A DNA stretch of 64,000 bases from Planctomycetota bacterium (GTDB lineage Bacteria > Planctomycetota > Phycisphaerae > UBA1845 > UTPLA1). Positions within the stretch are counted from its first letter, which is position 1, and each line of letters begins with the position of its first letter. The position numbers and the translations under genes were made by a program. The notes under the pieces were generated by a model that was not told where the DNA came from, did no database searches, and worked only from the letters and a program-made list of their open reading frames with translations. Positions 1 to 8,942 of this stretch are shown here, piece by piece. Location of the stretch: positions 1-64,000 of the forward strand of contig JAATGM010000002.1 in the NCBI GenBank assembly GCA_015654675.1, read 5' to 3'.

Positions 1-974
1 TACAGGACGTCCGGGGAGACGTGCCGCCCGGCTTGGGCCGCGCCGATCTCGACACGGTGCATGCTTATCACTGCTGCGACGAGGCCCTGATCGAGCTTGC
101 GCTGGCGACGACCACGCCGTTCGATTCCGGCCCGCCGTCGGTTACCCGTTTCTACTGGCTGTTCAATGTGGATGGCAACCCCGCGACAGGGGTTTTGGTC
201 GCGGGCGTACCGGGCATCGAATCGGGGGTCGAACTCACCATATTCTGGCCTGGAAATGGACAACCGACGTCGCAGGTACAGTACCGCAACTACGTGATGG
301 GAACGGGCCATCCGCTTCCGCCGCCCTCAATCGTGAATGAATTCCGGGTCGACGTCCATCCACCCGATTCTCCCGAACCGCGAGTCGTGGTCATGGCGAA
401 CTATGCTGAGCTTGGCTTCCTTGCTCCGGTGGTCCCGCTGACGGTCGTGGCTCAGGACGTGTCAGGCGGCGGGCAATTCGTCGATCGCGCCGATGGCGAA
501 TTCCAAATCCAATACGAAGAGTCGCAACCGCAGATGACCATTAATCCGACGATGGGACAGGTGGGTCAGCCGATTTCGTTCCACGGCTCGGGCTTTGCGC
601 CGAATCATCAAATGCGAATCTTGCTCGACGCGCAATTGGTCCTGGATGGCATCTTCACGCAGCTCGACGGCTCGATAAACGGTTCGTTCATCATCCCCAA
701 TTCACCGGCCGCAGCGCCGCGGAATGTCGCGTTCGTCACCCTGGTGGAAGTCAACGGCCGGTCGGCGTTTTCGGTGTTGAATTTCGCGCTGACGCCCTGC
801 ATCGCAGGTGACGTGAATCGTGACGGAGTCGTGAGTGGAGCAGACGCATCCCCGCTGGTCACGACGCTGCTATCACCGCAATCCGATCCGGCGATTATCT
901 GTGCGGCAGACGTAAATGGAGACGGGACCATCAACGGGCTGGATATTCAGGACTTTGTGGCGAGACTGCCATAA
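1..974 (+). CDS. Secreted dockerin-tailed protein, 3' part (5' end outside window)
   Basis: The frame is open to the left edge, and the first possible start (GTG at 21) lies in what reads as mid-protein sequence, so this is the C-terminal part of a larger gene. The middle has a beta-sandwich, IPT-like stretch around 540-640 (TMGQVGQPISFHGSGFAP). The last 60 residues carry two Ca2+-loop motifs, GDVNRDGVVSGAD and ADVNGDGTINGLDIQDF, which form a type I dockerin-like doublet ending at the stop. In Planctomycetota such tails are common on exported proteins without any cohesin, so here they are more likely a sorting or stability module than a cellulosome anchor. That role is inference. The enzymatic or binding function of the body is not recognisable. 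It shares the dockerin tail with the next two genes. Confidence 0.75.
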   Translation, partial: QDVRGDVPPGLGRADLDTVHAYHCCDEALIELALATTTPFDSGPPSVTRFYWLFNVDGNPATGVLVAGVPGIESGVELTIFWPGNGQPTSQVQYRNYVMGTGHPLPPPSIVNEFRVDVHPPDSPEPRVVVMANYAELGFLAPVVPLTVVAQDVSGGGQFVDRADGEFQIQYEESQPQMTINPTMGQVGQPISFHGSGFAPNHQMRILLDAQLVLDGIFTQLDGSINGSFIIPNSPAAAPRNVAFVTLVEVNGRSAFSVLNFALTPCIAGDVNRDGVVSGADASPLVTTLLSPQSDPAIICAADVNGDGTINGLDIQDFVARLP

Positions 975-1144
975 TTGGCTACGAACTGCTTGAAGAAACA
1001 AGACGGCTGTAAGTTGGTCGCCGAAACGAAATCGGGCCAATGAGGATCGGCCGACCGAGGCGCGGTATTGCTATCGATGTCGCGACGAATGCGACGTCAC
1101 CCACTCACGGTGGATGCATTCGCTCGGATGCTCAGGTATTTAAG

Positions 1145-1204
1145 ATTGCCCTCAAACTGCTCTCAAAACGCATCACGAGACGGTAAAAAGCCGTGGAGGA
1201 ACAG
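1145..1204 (+). repeat. Dispersed degenerate repeat, copy A
   Basis: The segment aligns without gaps to 2913-2972 in the same orientation, with 47 of 60 bases identical by hand count. It starts with the shared 12 bases ATTGCCCTCAAA and ends in a purine-rich GTGGAGGA block. Weaker similarity reaches about 25 bases further upstream (TTCGC..ATGCT). The two copies flank the gene at 1557-2765. Function unknown. Confidence 0.6.
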
Positions 1205-1484
1205 TACATCGCCGAGACGTGCTAGGTCCTTGTCGCTGCCCGAGTTGTCGCGCTAGATGAGCATTCGGTTGAGTTTACAAAAACGTGCTATAGGGAATCC
1301 CCCCTCTCCGATAGATTTTCGAGGCAACACGCAAGTTCTCGTATCACTTGCACTTGCGACGTTGCCTTGGTTGATACGCGCTCCATTGCCACCACCGGCG
1401 AGCGCGAGCATCGCCCGCTGGCTGTCGTCGTCGTGCAAGCGGTAATACAGGTCGAGCATATCAAATGACCCGAGCTGAATCGAT

Positions 1485-1519
1485 TATACTTCGCTAACGC
1501 GCTTTTCTCGCGCGTAGCG
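1485..1519 (+). promoter_or_regulatory. -10-like hexamer and 5' leader hairpin
   Basis: TATACT at 1485-1490 resembles a sigma-70 -10 element, but no good -35 is seen at the right distance. It is followed at once by a hairpin: CGCTA (1492-1496) and CGCGC (1498-1502) pair with GCGCG (1510-1514) and TAGCG (1515-1519), with one bulged A and a TTTTCTC loop. This would sit at the very 5' end of the transcript of the gene starting at 1557, where hairpins commonly stabilise mRNA. Confidence 0.35.
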
Positions 1520-1556
1520 GGGGGTGGCCCTTCAGAGTAGACGGAGATCGAGAACC

Positions 1557-2765
1557 ATGCGTACTCTTTTGCTATGTATGTCGTCAGCCGCGGCATTCTT
1601 CGGGTTCGGACTGGCGACGAACACCCAGGCCCAGTGGACGGTCGTGAATCTGAATCCCGCCGACTCCGGTCAGTCGTACGCCTACGGCGTCTCCGCCGCG
1701 CAGCAAGTGGGGCAGGCCTTTATCGACTCCACATATCACGCCAGCCTGTGGAGCGGCACCGCCGCATCATGGGTTGATCTGAACCCGGCCGGTTCCACGC
1801 AATCGGAGGCCCATAGCAATCTCGCCGGACAGCAAGGGGGAACGGCCCGAATTAATGGCGCGTTCCATGCCGGTTTGTGGAGCGGCACGGCCGCGTCGTG
1901 GGTGGACGTTCACCCCGCCGGGGCGACCTTGTCGGTCATTTACGGCATTTCGTCGTCGGGACAACAAGTCGGCCGGGCAAGCGTTGGCAGCGTGGAGCGC
2001 GCCAGTCTGTGGAGCGGGACCGCGGCATCGTGGGTTGACCTGAACCCGGCTGGATCCGCCGGCTCGGAGGCCAGAGCAGTATTCGCCGGTCAACAGGTGG
2101 GGGCTGCCGTGGTAGACGGAGTGGGCCAAGCCAGCTTGTGGAGTGGCACCGCGGCCTCCTGGGTGAGCCTGCATCCGCCGGGGGCCATCGCGTCCACGGT
2201 CCAAGCCGTGCACAACGGTCAACAGGGCGGAATGGTCTTCGCGGGCAACCTCGGCCGAGCTGCCGTCTGGACCGGCACTGCCGCGTCGTTCGTGGACCTG
2301 AATCCCCCCGGGTCGACCGAGTCGCAGGTCAACGGCGTCTACGCCGGCCAGCAGGTGGGGTACACCTATGACGGTTTGTACTACCACGCAAGTCTTTGGG
2401 CCGGCACCGCCGCGTCCTGGGAGGATATTTCCCTGGCGCTCACCGGCTCGTGGGGGAGCTCGCGCGCCTATTCCATATGGAGCGACGGCACCACACTCTA
2501 CGTCGCGGGCGACGGCTTCAACCTCACCACGCAGCGTAATGAGGCGCTGCTTTGGACGCGCGCATTGGGTTTGCGCGGCGACTTGAACTGCGACGAGGCC
2601 TTCAACCTGCTCGACGTGGGGCCGTTCGTTTTGGCGCTTGTAGACCAATTTGCGTATCAGCAGGCTTATCCGGGATGCAGTTATCTGAGAGCAGATATGA
2701 ATCAGGACGGGGTTGTCGATGGGCGCGATATTCAGCCCTTTGTCGATCTTTTGATCGGTCTTTGA
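1557..2765 (+). CDS. Secreted HAF-like repeat protein with dockerin tail
   Basis: A 402-residue exported protein. ATG 1557 was chosen over the in-frame upstream start at 1524 because GGAG lies about 11 bases ahead of it and a clean signal peptide follows (hydrophobic core LLLCMSSAAAFFGFGLA, cut after TQAQ). Residues about 20-310 are six copies of a 43-44 residue repeat with the core ASLWSGTAASWVDLNPAGS and a following QQVG element. This resembles the HAF family of extracellular repeats, which probably forms a beta-propeller. The C-terminus (residues about 340-402) is a dockerin-like doublet: GDLNCDEAFNLLDVGPF and ADMNQDGVVDGRDIQPF. No catalytic motif is visible. It probably acts at the cell surface; ligand and role are unknown. 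Degenerate 60-base repeats lie on both sides of the gene. Confidence 0.8.
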   Translation: MRTLLLCMSSAAAFFGFGLATNTQAQWTVVNLNPADSGQSYAYGVSAAQQVGQAFIDSTYHASLWSGTAASWVDLNPAGSTQSEAHSNLAGQQGGTARINGAFHAGLWSGTAASWVDVHPAGATLSVIYGISSSGQQVGRASVGSVERASLWSGTAASWVDLNPAGSAGSEARAVFAGQQVGAAVVDGVGQASLWSGTAASWVSLHPPGAIASTVQAVHNGQQGGMVFAGNLGRAAVWTGTAASFVDLNPPGSTESQVNGVYAGQQVGYTYDGLYYHASLWAGTAASWEDISLALTGSWGSSRAYSIWSDGTTLYVAGDGFNLTTQRNEALLWTRALGLRGDLNCDEAFNLLDVGPFVLALVDQFAYQQAYPGCSYLRADMNQDGVVDGRDIQPFVDLLIGL

Positions 2766-2912
2766 TGCAAGCTGGCGGGGGGGCGCCAGGAATAGTGAGA
2801 GGACATGGACTCAGCCACGATCGACGTGCAGCCGCCCAAGCCTCATGCAAGCAACTAGACAAGAACTGCGAACGACGAAGGGTTGTTCGCGTGAATGCTT
2901 ACATGTACGAAA

Positions 2913-2972
2913 ATTGCCCTCAAATTGCCCTTAAGACGCCTCTCGACACCGTAAGAAACCGTGGTGGAGCAA
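2913..2972 (+). repeat. Dispersed degenerate repeat, copy B
   Basis: Second copy of the element at 1145-1204, same orientation, 1768 bases away, 47 of 60 positions identical by hand. It lies about 60 bases before the terminator hairpin, so repeat plus hairpin could be the body of a short RNA. That is speculation. Confidence 0.6.
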
Positions 2973-3035
2973 CCCCGACCATGTCTCTGTTTGCAGCAGC
3001 GACACCTTTCGAGAACGGTCTGGTTCCCTCTATTG

Positions 3036-3070
3036 AAAATGGCCTTGGCGTTATCGCCAAGGCCATTTTT
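3036..3070. terminator. Bidirectional intrinsic terminator
   Basis: A perfect 15-base stem (3036-3050 with 3055-3069) encloses a TTAT loop. The outer ends are AAAA on the left and TTTTT on the right, so the structure reads as an intrinsic terminator on both strands. That fits its position between two converging genes. Confidence 0.9.
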
Positions 3071-3223
3071 GTTGACGAACCCCGATATGAACCGGCGATT
3101 CGTGAATGCACAGCGGAGGCATCGAGGGATTCACGCTGTTTCGGATAATAATTTGAGGAGCAGGCCGGAAAACCAGTCATGCCGCGATCCTTCACATGGT
3201 CGCCATGTTGGGTTGCATCGTGG

Positions 3224-5452
3224 TCAGGTTCCCAACATCGTTGAAACGAACAAGGGCACATCGCTCAAATCGACCACGCCATCCTGATTCATGTCATAGG
3301 CGCAGTATGCCACCGAGGACGATCCACCCTGAATCAACGTGTTCACGAAACCCTGAATGTCGAGGCCATTAGCGGCGCCGCTGGCATTGCCGTCGCCGCT
3401 GCCGCCATTGTAAATGGTGAGGTCTCCAGGAAGGCTGCTGACCGAACCGCAGCCGTTGGTAACTACTGCGTGATAATGGTTCGCCAGGTCCCGATCATCG
3501 ACTGATGTAAACGTGATGGTCGCGGTGGTCGCTCCGCTGACGACAGTGCCGTAAGTCAACGTGCCGTTGTTGATGAGTGCGTTGTTTCCGTTTCGCCAGA
3601 CATAGGAAAGGTCTCCGCCGGTGGCGATGACCGAGAAGTAGATAGTGACGCCGCTGCACACTGTCCGAGGCGATGGATTGACCGTGACCACGGGGATCGA
3701 GTCGACGATGATGGACGCGGCCGTGCTGGTGGCAGAGGCGCAGGCGTTGTTGTCGACGACAACGTAATAGGAGGCGGCCAGATCAGCGGCATTAATCGAT
3801 GAAAAGGTGATGGTGGCGCTGGTTGAGCCGCTCACGACCGTTCCGTGGGACAGCGTACCATCATTCACGGTGGCGTTATTGCCTTTTTTCCACACATAGG
3901 TGAGGTCGTCTCCGGATGTGACCACGGACAAAGAGGCCGAGCCGCCAGGGCAGGTGACCTGGTTTGTGGGAGGCGTGGTGATCGCGGGGGCCGAATCGAC
4001 GGTCAAAGCGGCGGTATTACTGGTGACCAGATCGCAGTTGTTGCTGACATCGACCTTGTAGTTGTTGGCGACATCCCGGCTGTCGATTGAGGAGAGCATC
4101 AGTGTGGCGGTCGTGGCTCCGCTCACAATGGTGCCGTGGGCCAGCGTGCCGTTATTGACGAGATTGCCGTTTCCCTTTCGCCATTGATAGGTGAGGTTGG
4201 CGCCGGTGGCGCCGACGATGAACGAGGTCGCGCCTCCGCTGCATATCGTCTGAGCGGCGGGCTGTTGGGTGATCGCGGCCAGCGGTGTCGTATTCAGCAG
4301 CACCCAGACGTCGTTGTCGTCCACGATGGTCTCTACCAGGTCGGGTTTGCCGTCGTTGTTCAGATCGCCGATGGACACAGAGGGGATTCCGCTGCCGACG
4401 GCGCCTTCAGATACCGCCGCTTGGAATGTCCCGTCGCCGTTGCCCGGAAGCACGAAGATACCGGCGCCATAGTCTGCGACTGCCAGGTCCGGCGCGCCAT
4501 CGCCGTTGAGATCGCCGATGGCCACGGAGTAGAGTAAGCCGCCCGCGGGGTAGCTGACCGTCGCGGCGAACGTGCCGTTGCCATTGTTTAGCAGCACCGA
4601 GACGTTGCTGCTGTCGTAGTTCGCCACTGCCAAGTCGGGCTTGCCGTCGCCGTTCAGGTCGCCGATGGCCACGGAGTAGGGTTCGGTGCCCGCGGCGTAG
4701 TTGACCGCCGCGGCGAAGGTGCCGTTGCCGTTGCCCAGCAGCACCGAGACGTTGTTGTCGCCGTAGTTCGCCACCGCCAGGTCGCGCTTGCCGTCGCCGT
4801 TGAGGTCGCCGATGGCCACGGAGGCGGGATAGCTGCCCGCGGCGTAGTTGACCGCCGCGGCGAAGGTGCCGTTGCCGTTATTTAGCAGCACCGAGACGTT
4901 GGTGCTGCCGCTGTTCGCCACCGCCAGGTCGGGCTTGCCGTCGCCGTTCACGTCGCCGATGGCCACGGACCAGGGTCGGGTGCTCGCTCCGTAGTTGACG
5001 GCGGCGGCGAAGGTGCCGTTGCCGCTATTCAGCAGGACCGAGACGTTGCTGCTGGAGATGTTCGCCACTGCCAGGTCGGGCTTGCCGTCGCCGTTGAGAT
5101 CGCCGATGGCCAGGGAGATGGGAAGGCTGTCCGCCCCGTAGTTGACCGCCGCGGCGAAGGTGCCGTTGCCGTTGCCCAGCAGCACCGAGACTTTGTTGTT
5201 GCCGTCGTTCGCCATCGCTAGGTCGGGCTTGCCGTCGCCGTTCAGGTCGCCGATGGCCACGGAGACGGGTCCGTTGCCTGCAGCGTAGTTGACCGCCGCG
5301 CCGAATGACGGCGGGCACTGGGCGTGTACGACTGGCGAAGCTGCGAGCCACCCCACAAGCCCGAAAGCCACGGCGATCGCCACACGCGTGTGCGCCAAAA
5401 CGCTAAGAAGTCTGACAATCTCTGCCGGACATGCCTTTTTCGTCCACCACAT
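3224..5452 (-). CDS. Secreted seven-bladed FG-GAP propeller, Ig-like domains, dockerin tail
   Basis: A 742-residue exported protein. ATG at 5452 has AAGGAG eight bases upstream. The signal peptide runs to about residue 44 (cut near VVHAQ). Residues 52 to about 390 hold seven FG-GAP/VCBS-type units, each with a Ca2+ loop GDLNGDGKPDLAVAN; the first five are exactly 49 residues long and nearly identical. Seven units are what an integrin-alpha-like seven-bladed propeller needs. Residues about 400-660 are three Ig-like domains of about 85 residues, each with TYQWRKGN- or TYVWKKGN-type cores and paired cysteines. The end (about 675-742) is a dockerin-like doublet with DMNQDGVVDLSDVPLF. It is probably a surface adhesion or ligand-binding protein; no enzymatic motif is seen. 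Confidence 0.85.
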   Translation of the reverse strand: MWWTKKACPAEIVRLLSVLAHTRVAIAVAFGLVGWLAASPVVHAQCPPSFGAAVNYAAGNGPVSVAIGDLNGDGKPDLAMANDGNNKVSVLLGNGNGTFAAAVNYGADSLPISLAIGDLNGDGKPDLAVANISSSNVSVLLNSGNGTFAAAVNYGASTRPWSVAIGDVNGDGKPDLAVANSGSTNVSVLLNNGNGTFAAAVNYAAGSYPASVAIGDLNGDGKRDLAVANYGDNNVSVLLGNGNGTFAAAVNYAAGTEPYSVAIGDLNGDGKPDLAVANYDSSNVSVLLNNGNGTFAATVSYPAGGLLYSVAIGDLNGDGAPDLAVADYGAGIFVLPGNGDGTFQAAVSEGAVGSGIPSVSIGDLNNDGKPDLVETIVDDNDVWVLLNTTPLAAITQQPAAQTICSGGATSFIVGATGANLTYQWRKGNGNLVNNGTLAHGTIVSGATTATLMLSSIDSRDVANNYKVDVSNNCDLVTSNTAALTVDSAPAITTPPTNQVTCPGGSASLSVVTSGDDLTYVWKKGNNATVNDGTLSHGTVVSGSTSATITFSSINAADLAASYYVVVDNNACASATSTAASIIVDSIPVVTVNPSPRTVCSGVTIYFSVIATGGDLSYVWRNGNNALINNGTLTYGTVVSGATTATITFTSVDDRDLANHYHAVVTNGCGSVSSLPGDLTIYNGGSGDGNASGAANGLDIQGFVNTLIQGGSSSVAYCAYDMNQDGVVDLSDVPLFVSTMLGT
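4565..5299 (-). repeat. Five tandem 147-base coding repeats
   Basis: Five consecutive 147-base units (49 codons each) code the first five propeller blades of the protein at 3224-5452. The units are alike at DNA level (recurring GTCGGGCTTGCCGTCGCCGT on the plus strand), which suggests recent duplication or gene conversion. Two further, more diverged units follow to about 4280. Confidence 0.85.
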
Positions 5453-5568
5453 TTTTCGATCTCCTTAAATTCATTTCTGCAGGCTTCAAGCCCGGGACGA
5501 CAGTTGCTTGACAATCTGCATTAGCGAATTCGGGTTTCGATCTACGCCAGATTCGCATCGAAGAGTGA

Positions 5569-5596
5569 TTGGCATGGCGGGCCGCGCCTGTACAAT
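5569..5596 (+). promoter_or_regulatory. Sigma-70-type promoter for the sigma/kinase pair
   Basis: TTGGCA (5569-5574) and TACAAT (5591-5596) are separated by 16 bases; each matches the housekeeping consensus at five of six positions. The start would fall near 5603, giving a leader of about 40 bases before the ECF sigma gene at 5645. Confidence 0.55.
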
Positions 5597-5644
5597 AGCC
5601 GCCGCAACTCGCGTTAATTCAAGGGGTTCGGTGAGACCACGAGC

Positions 5645-6220
5645 ATGTCGGGCGTCACACAGATTCTTCAGGCTTTGGATCGTGGTGATGCGGCAGCGGC
5701 GAGCGAACTGCTTCCATTGGTTTATGACGAGCTGCGCCGCTTGGCAGCCTCAAAGCTCGCTACGGAACGGCCCGACCACACGCTTCAACCAACCGCGCTT
5801 GTCCATGAAGCCTTCTTACGGCTGGTGGGTTCTCAGATGCACAGCTTCAAGGGTCGCGGGCACTTTTTGGCCGCCGCCGCCGAGGGAATGCGTCGAATTC
5901 TTGTCGAATATGCCAGAAGTCGAAATGCACTCAAGCGTGGCCAGGGTCGAAAGGTGCAGTTTGACTGGGCCCATGTGGCGACGGAGGCGGATCTGCTGCC
6001 GGACGAGAAAAGTGATGAGATTTTGGCGCTCGACGCCGCTCTTTCGCGCTTGGAGAAGGAGGACCCCAGTGCCGCGCGGCTTATTCGGCTTCGGTTCTTC
6101 GCCGATCTCAGCATCGACGAAACCGCGGATGCGTTGGGGATTTCCCCTCGCAGTGTAAATCGCGAATGGGCGTTTGCCCGAACGCGGCTGCTGCAATTGT
6201 TGCAGGATTCGGCGACGTAA
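5645..6220 (+). CDS. ECF-type RNA polymerase sigma factor (TIGR02999-like)
   Basis: A 191-residue sigma factor of the ECF class abundant in Planctomycetota (Sigma70_ECF, TIGR02999-like). Region 2 covers about residues 5-95; [19 protein letters not shown] and [12 protein letters not shown] are typical of this subfamily. Region 4, with a helix-turn-helix around [20 protein letters not shown], covers about 120-185. There is no anti-sigma factor next to it. A Ser/Thr kinase with TPRs starts 28 bases downstream, and in planctomycetes this sigma class is often paired with such kinases, so phosphorylation may replace a classical anti-sigma. That is an inference from family context. ATG 5645 is preceded by a weak purine stretch and a good promoter at 5569-5596. 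Confidence 0.93.
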   Translation: MSGVTQILQALDRGDAAAASELLPLVYDELRRLAASKLATERPDHTLQPTALVHEAFLRLVGSQMHSFKGRGHFLAAAAEGMRRILVEYARSRNALKRGQGRKVQFDWAHVATEADLLPDEKSDEILALDAALSRLEKEDPSAARLIRLRFFADLSIDETADALGISPRSVNREWAFARTRLLQLLQDSAT

Positions 6221-6248
6221 CGCCCCTCTTGCAAGGCGAATCATTCAC

Positions 6249-8942
6249 ATGTCATCCGCACGCGCCAAAGAGTTTTTTCTCGAAGCCCTCGCACACCCGG
6301 CAGAAGAGCGAACTGCATTTGTCGTTCGGGCCTGCGCAGGCGACGCCTCCTTGATGGCGGAGGTCGAGGATTTGCTGAAGATCCACGACGAAGCGGGTCA
6401 ATTCATGAACCACCCAAGTTCTGATCGGGCGACGATCGCCGCACACCGCACGGCATTGGATGGTGACTCCCTGGGCGCTACAGAAATCCAGGGTTCCATG
6501 ATTGGCCGTTACAAACTGCTCGAACAGATCGGCGAAGGCGGCTTTGGCACGGTTTGGATGGCGGAGCAGCGCGAACCAGTCACTCGCCGAGTTGCTCTAA
6601 AGATCATCAAGCTTGGAATGGATACGAAACAGGTGATCGCGCGCTTCGAGGCCGAGCGGCAGGCCCTGGCTATCATGGACCATCCCAATATCGCCAAGGT
6701 TTTCGATGCCGGCGCGACGGAGACGGGCCGGCCCTATTTCGTGATGGAATTGGTCAAAGGTGTTCCGATCACGCAGTATTGCGACGCGCAAAATCTGGCG
6801 CCACATGATCGCCTGGAACTATTCATCTCCGTCTGTCAGGCCGTGCAACATGCCCATCAGAAGGGGATCATCCATCGCGACATCAAGCCCTCCAACGTGC
6901 TTGTTTCTCAGCACGATGACAAACCAATGGTGAAGGTCATCGACTTCGGCATCGCCAAGGCCACGGCGGCGCGACTTACGGAAAAGACCGTGTTTACCGA
7001 GTTCCGCCAAATGATCGGTACCCCGGCCTATATGAGCCCCGAGCAGGCTGGACTCTCCGATCTGGATATCGACACGCGCACCGATGTGTATAGCCTTGGT
7101 GTATTGCTATACGAGCTACTGACCGGCACGACGCCGTTTGACATCAAGACCCTGATGAGCGCGGGCTACGCGGAGATACAGCGGATCATCCGCGAGGTTG
7201 AGCCACCCACGCCCAGCACGCGGCTGTCGACGATGAAGGACGAATTGCCTTCAGTCGCTGCCAATCGCAGGACCGAGCCGGCACGACTGACGAAGCTGGT
7301 ACGGGGAGATCTTGATTGGATCGTCATGAAGTGTCTCGAAAAGGACCGGGGCCGGCGCTATGAGACGGCCAACGGTCTGGCAGCCGACATTCAGCGCTAC
7401 CTTAGCGGGGAAGCAGTGGTCGCCGCGCCACCCAGCGCAACCTACCGAATCAATAAATTCGTGCGACGCAACAAGGGCGCAGTCATCGCTGGCTCGCTCG
7501 TCACGGCGGTCCTCGTTTTGGGAATCGCCGGCACGTCGTACGGGTTGGCGTGGGCCATTCGGGAACGCGACCGCGCGGCGCAGGAGGCTTCGCGGGCCAA
7601 GGCCATGAACAGCTTCATGACGGAAATGATCATGTCGGCGAATCCGGAGGGTGCCGGCGATCGGGGAGTTACGGTCGCCGAAATGCTGTTGAAAGCGTCC
7701 GGGAAGGCGGACAGGACGCTGCGGGATGAGCCCATCGCGGAAGGTGAGGCCAGGACATTCCTCGCGACCACGCTTCGAACCATGGGTCGGATTGACGAGG
7801 CGGCGAAGGAGGCCCGTCGGGCGGTCGAACTCCGCGCGGGCGGCATCGAGCGAAACACGCTTCATCATGCCGAGTCGATACGATCCTTGGGTGAAATCCA
7901 CATGGCCCGGGGCGACTACCAGGCCGCGGTCGCGAGCTATCAACAGGTCCTGTCCATCCTGGGGGCGATGCATCCAGCGCAGTTAAAGGAACTGTGCATC
8001 GCACATTTCGATCTGGCCAAGGCGATGACCAAGCTGGGGCAATTTGCCGAGGCGGAACAAACATTGAACGAGGGCGACGAAATTGCCGGCCGATTGAAGC
8101 TGCTGGACCAGGGGATTCGCGCCGATTACCTGGGGGCCCGCGCAGTGATCGCGTCGACCTGGCATGGTGACCTGGCGAAAGCGGAAGCGATGCAGGTCCA
8201 GGATGTGGCGCTGCGCAGACAACTCCCGTACCCCATCCTTTTGGCCGACACGTTAAACGACCTGGCGATTACAAAAATGAAAAAGGGAGCGTCCGCGGAA
8301 GCGTTGGAGCTGTACCAGGAATGCCTGGACATTCAGCGAAAGTCGTACGGGGACGCTCACCAGGCCGTGGCCATCACTCTCGAGAACATGGCCAACGCAT
8401 TCTATTCCCGAGAGGAATATGACCAGGCCATCAGTCGACTTGATGAAGTCCTGGCGATTCGCACAAAGCTCTTCGGGGCGGACAGCTTTCCGGTCGCCCG
8501 GACACGGTTCAATATGGGAGTGGTCGCCAGCACGATGGACAACAATGCGCGCGGCCTGGAGCTCATCGACGGAGCGCTGGTCGTGTTTCGCAAAAGGCTC
8601 GGCGAGAATCATGTTGAAGTTGGGCAGGCGTTGCGGAATCGTGCCGTTTGCCTCAAGGGTCTGGGAAGACTCGATGAGGCCCTGCGCGACGCGCGGCAAG
8701 CGCTGGCGATCTTCAATGTCGCGGTGACACCGACCGAGCGTGGGCGGCTGTTGACGCTGGTGGACATGACGGAGTTGCTCTGCCTGAAAGGATCGTCCGC
8801 GGAGGCGGAGAGGCTCGTGAAGGAGACCCTCAGCCAACTGGACCCCCAGAAACCCGATCAGGCCAAGTGGATCACAGAACTCAACGAGAAACTGGCCAAG
8901 TGCCGCGAAAGCCGCGCGGTATCTCGACCGGCGAGCGAATGA
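6249..8942 (+). CDS. Membrane Ser/Thr protein kinase with TPR domain
   Basis: An 897-residue Hanks-type kinase. ATG 6249 is used; the longer frame from 6174 would overlap the sigma gene and adds a Cys/Arg-rich stretch unlike a protein start. A short N-terminal helical region is followed by the kinase domain: glycine loop GEGGFGTVW (95-103), catalytic HRDIKPSN (209-216), DFG (232-234) and a MSPEQ activation-segment motif, so all key residues are present. One membrane helix lies at about 410-432. The rest, about 450-890, consists of TPR units (for example [17 protein letters not shown]), which bind protein partners and would lie on the other side of the membrane. It is encoded 28 bases after the ECF sigma factor and probably co-transcribed; the sigma factor is a plausible substrate (inference). 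Confidence 0.95.
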   Translation: MSSARAKEFFLEALAHPAEERTAFVVRACAGDASLMAEVEDLLKIHDEAGQFMNHPSSDRATIAAHRTALDGDSLGATEIQGSMIGRYKLLEQIGEGGFGTVWMAEQREPVTRRVALKIIKLGMDTKQVIARFEAERQALAIMDHPNIAKVFDAGATETGRPYFVMELVKGVPITQYCDAQNLAPHDRLELFISVCQAVQHAHQKGIIHRDIKPSNVLVSQHDDKPMVKVIDFGIAKATAARLTEKTVFTEFRQMIGTPAYMSPEQAGLSDLDIDTRTDVYSLGVLLYELLTGTTPFDIKTLMSAGYAEIQRIIREVEPPTPSTRLSTMKDELPSVAANRRTEPARLTKLVRGDLDWIVMKCLEKDRGRRYETANGLAADIQRYLSGEAVVAAPPSATYRINKFVRRNKGAVIAGSLVTAVLVLGIAGTSYGLAWAIRERDRAAQEASRAKAMNSFMTEMIMSANPEGAGDRGVTVAEMLLKASGKADRTLRDEPIAEGEARTFLATTLRTMGRIDEAAKEARRAVELRAGGIERNTLHHAESIRSLGEIHMARGDYQAAVASYQQVLSILGAMHPAQLKELCIAHFDLAKAMTKLGQFAEAEQTLNEGDEIAGRLKLLDQGIRADYLGARAVIASTWHGDLAKAEAMQVQDVALRRQLPYPILLADTLNDLAITKMKKGASAEALELYQECLDIQRKSYGDAHQAVAITLENMANAFYSREEYDQAISRLDEVLAIRTKLFGADSFPVARTRFNMGVVASTMDNNARGLELIDGALVVFRKRLGENHVEVGQALRNRAVCLKGLGRLDEALRDARQALAIFNVAVTPTERGRLLTLVDMTELLCLKGSSAEAERLVKETLSQLDPQKPDQAKWITELNEKLAKCRESRAVSRPASE

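Larger units (their letters stand above)
975..1556. other. Intergenic region with degenerate repeat and leader hairpin
   Basis: This 582-base stretch has no convincing gene; the open frames lack ribosome sites and resemble nothing. It contains copy A of a 60-base degenerate repeat (1145-1204), a TATACT -10-like hexamer at 1485-1490 and a strong hairpin at 1492-1519 just ahead of the next gene. No terminator for the preceding gene was seen. Confidence 0.6.
2766..3223. other. Convergent intergenic region
   Basis: This 458-base space lies between two convergent dockerin-protein genes. It contains repeat copy B (2913-2972) and a strong bidirectional terminator (3036-3070). A frame running through it lacks a proper ribosome site and crosses the terminator stem, so it is not called as a gene. 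Confidence 0.6.

Noticed and set aside
1767-2648. A 293-codon open frame on the minus strand
   Set aside because: It is antisense to the HAF-like repeat gene, rich in Arg, Gly and Pro, lacks a ribosome site and signal sequence, and arises from the repetitive high-GC coding strand.
2552-3148. 198-codon plus-strand frame running through 2766-3148
   Set aside because: Begins inside another gene in a different frame, crosses a perfect terminator stem and has no ribosome site near any internal ATG.
4280-5299. Regular 147-base repeats as a CRISPR-like array
   Set aside because: The period is in-frame, too long, without unique spacers, and codes propeller blades.
5508-5536. TTGACA at 5508-5513 as promoter of the ECF sigma gene
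   Set aside because: The hexamer at the right spacing is CGGGTT. The pair TTGGCA/TACAAT at 5569-5596 is much better.
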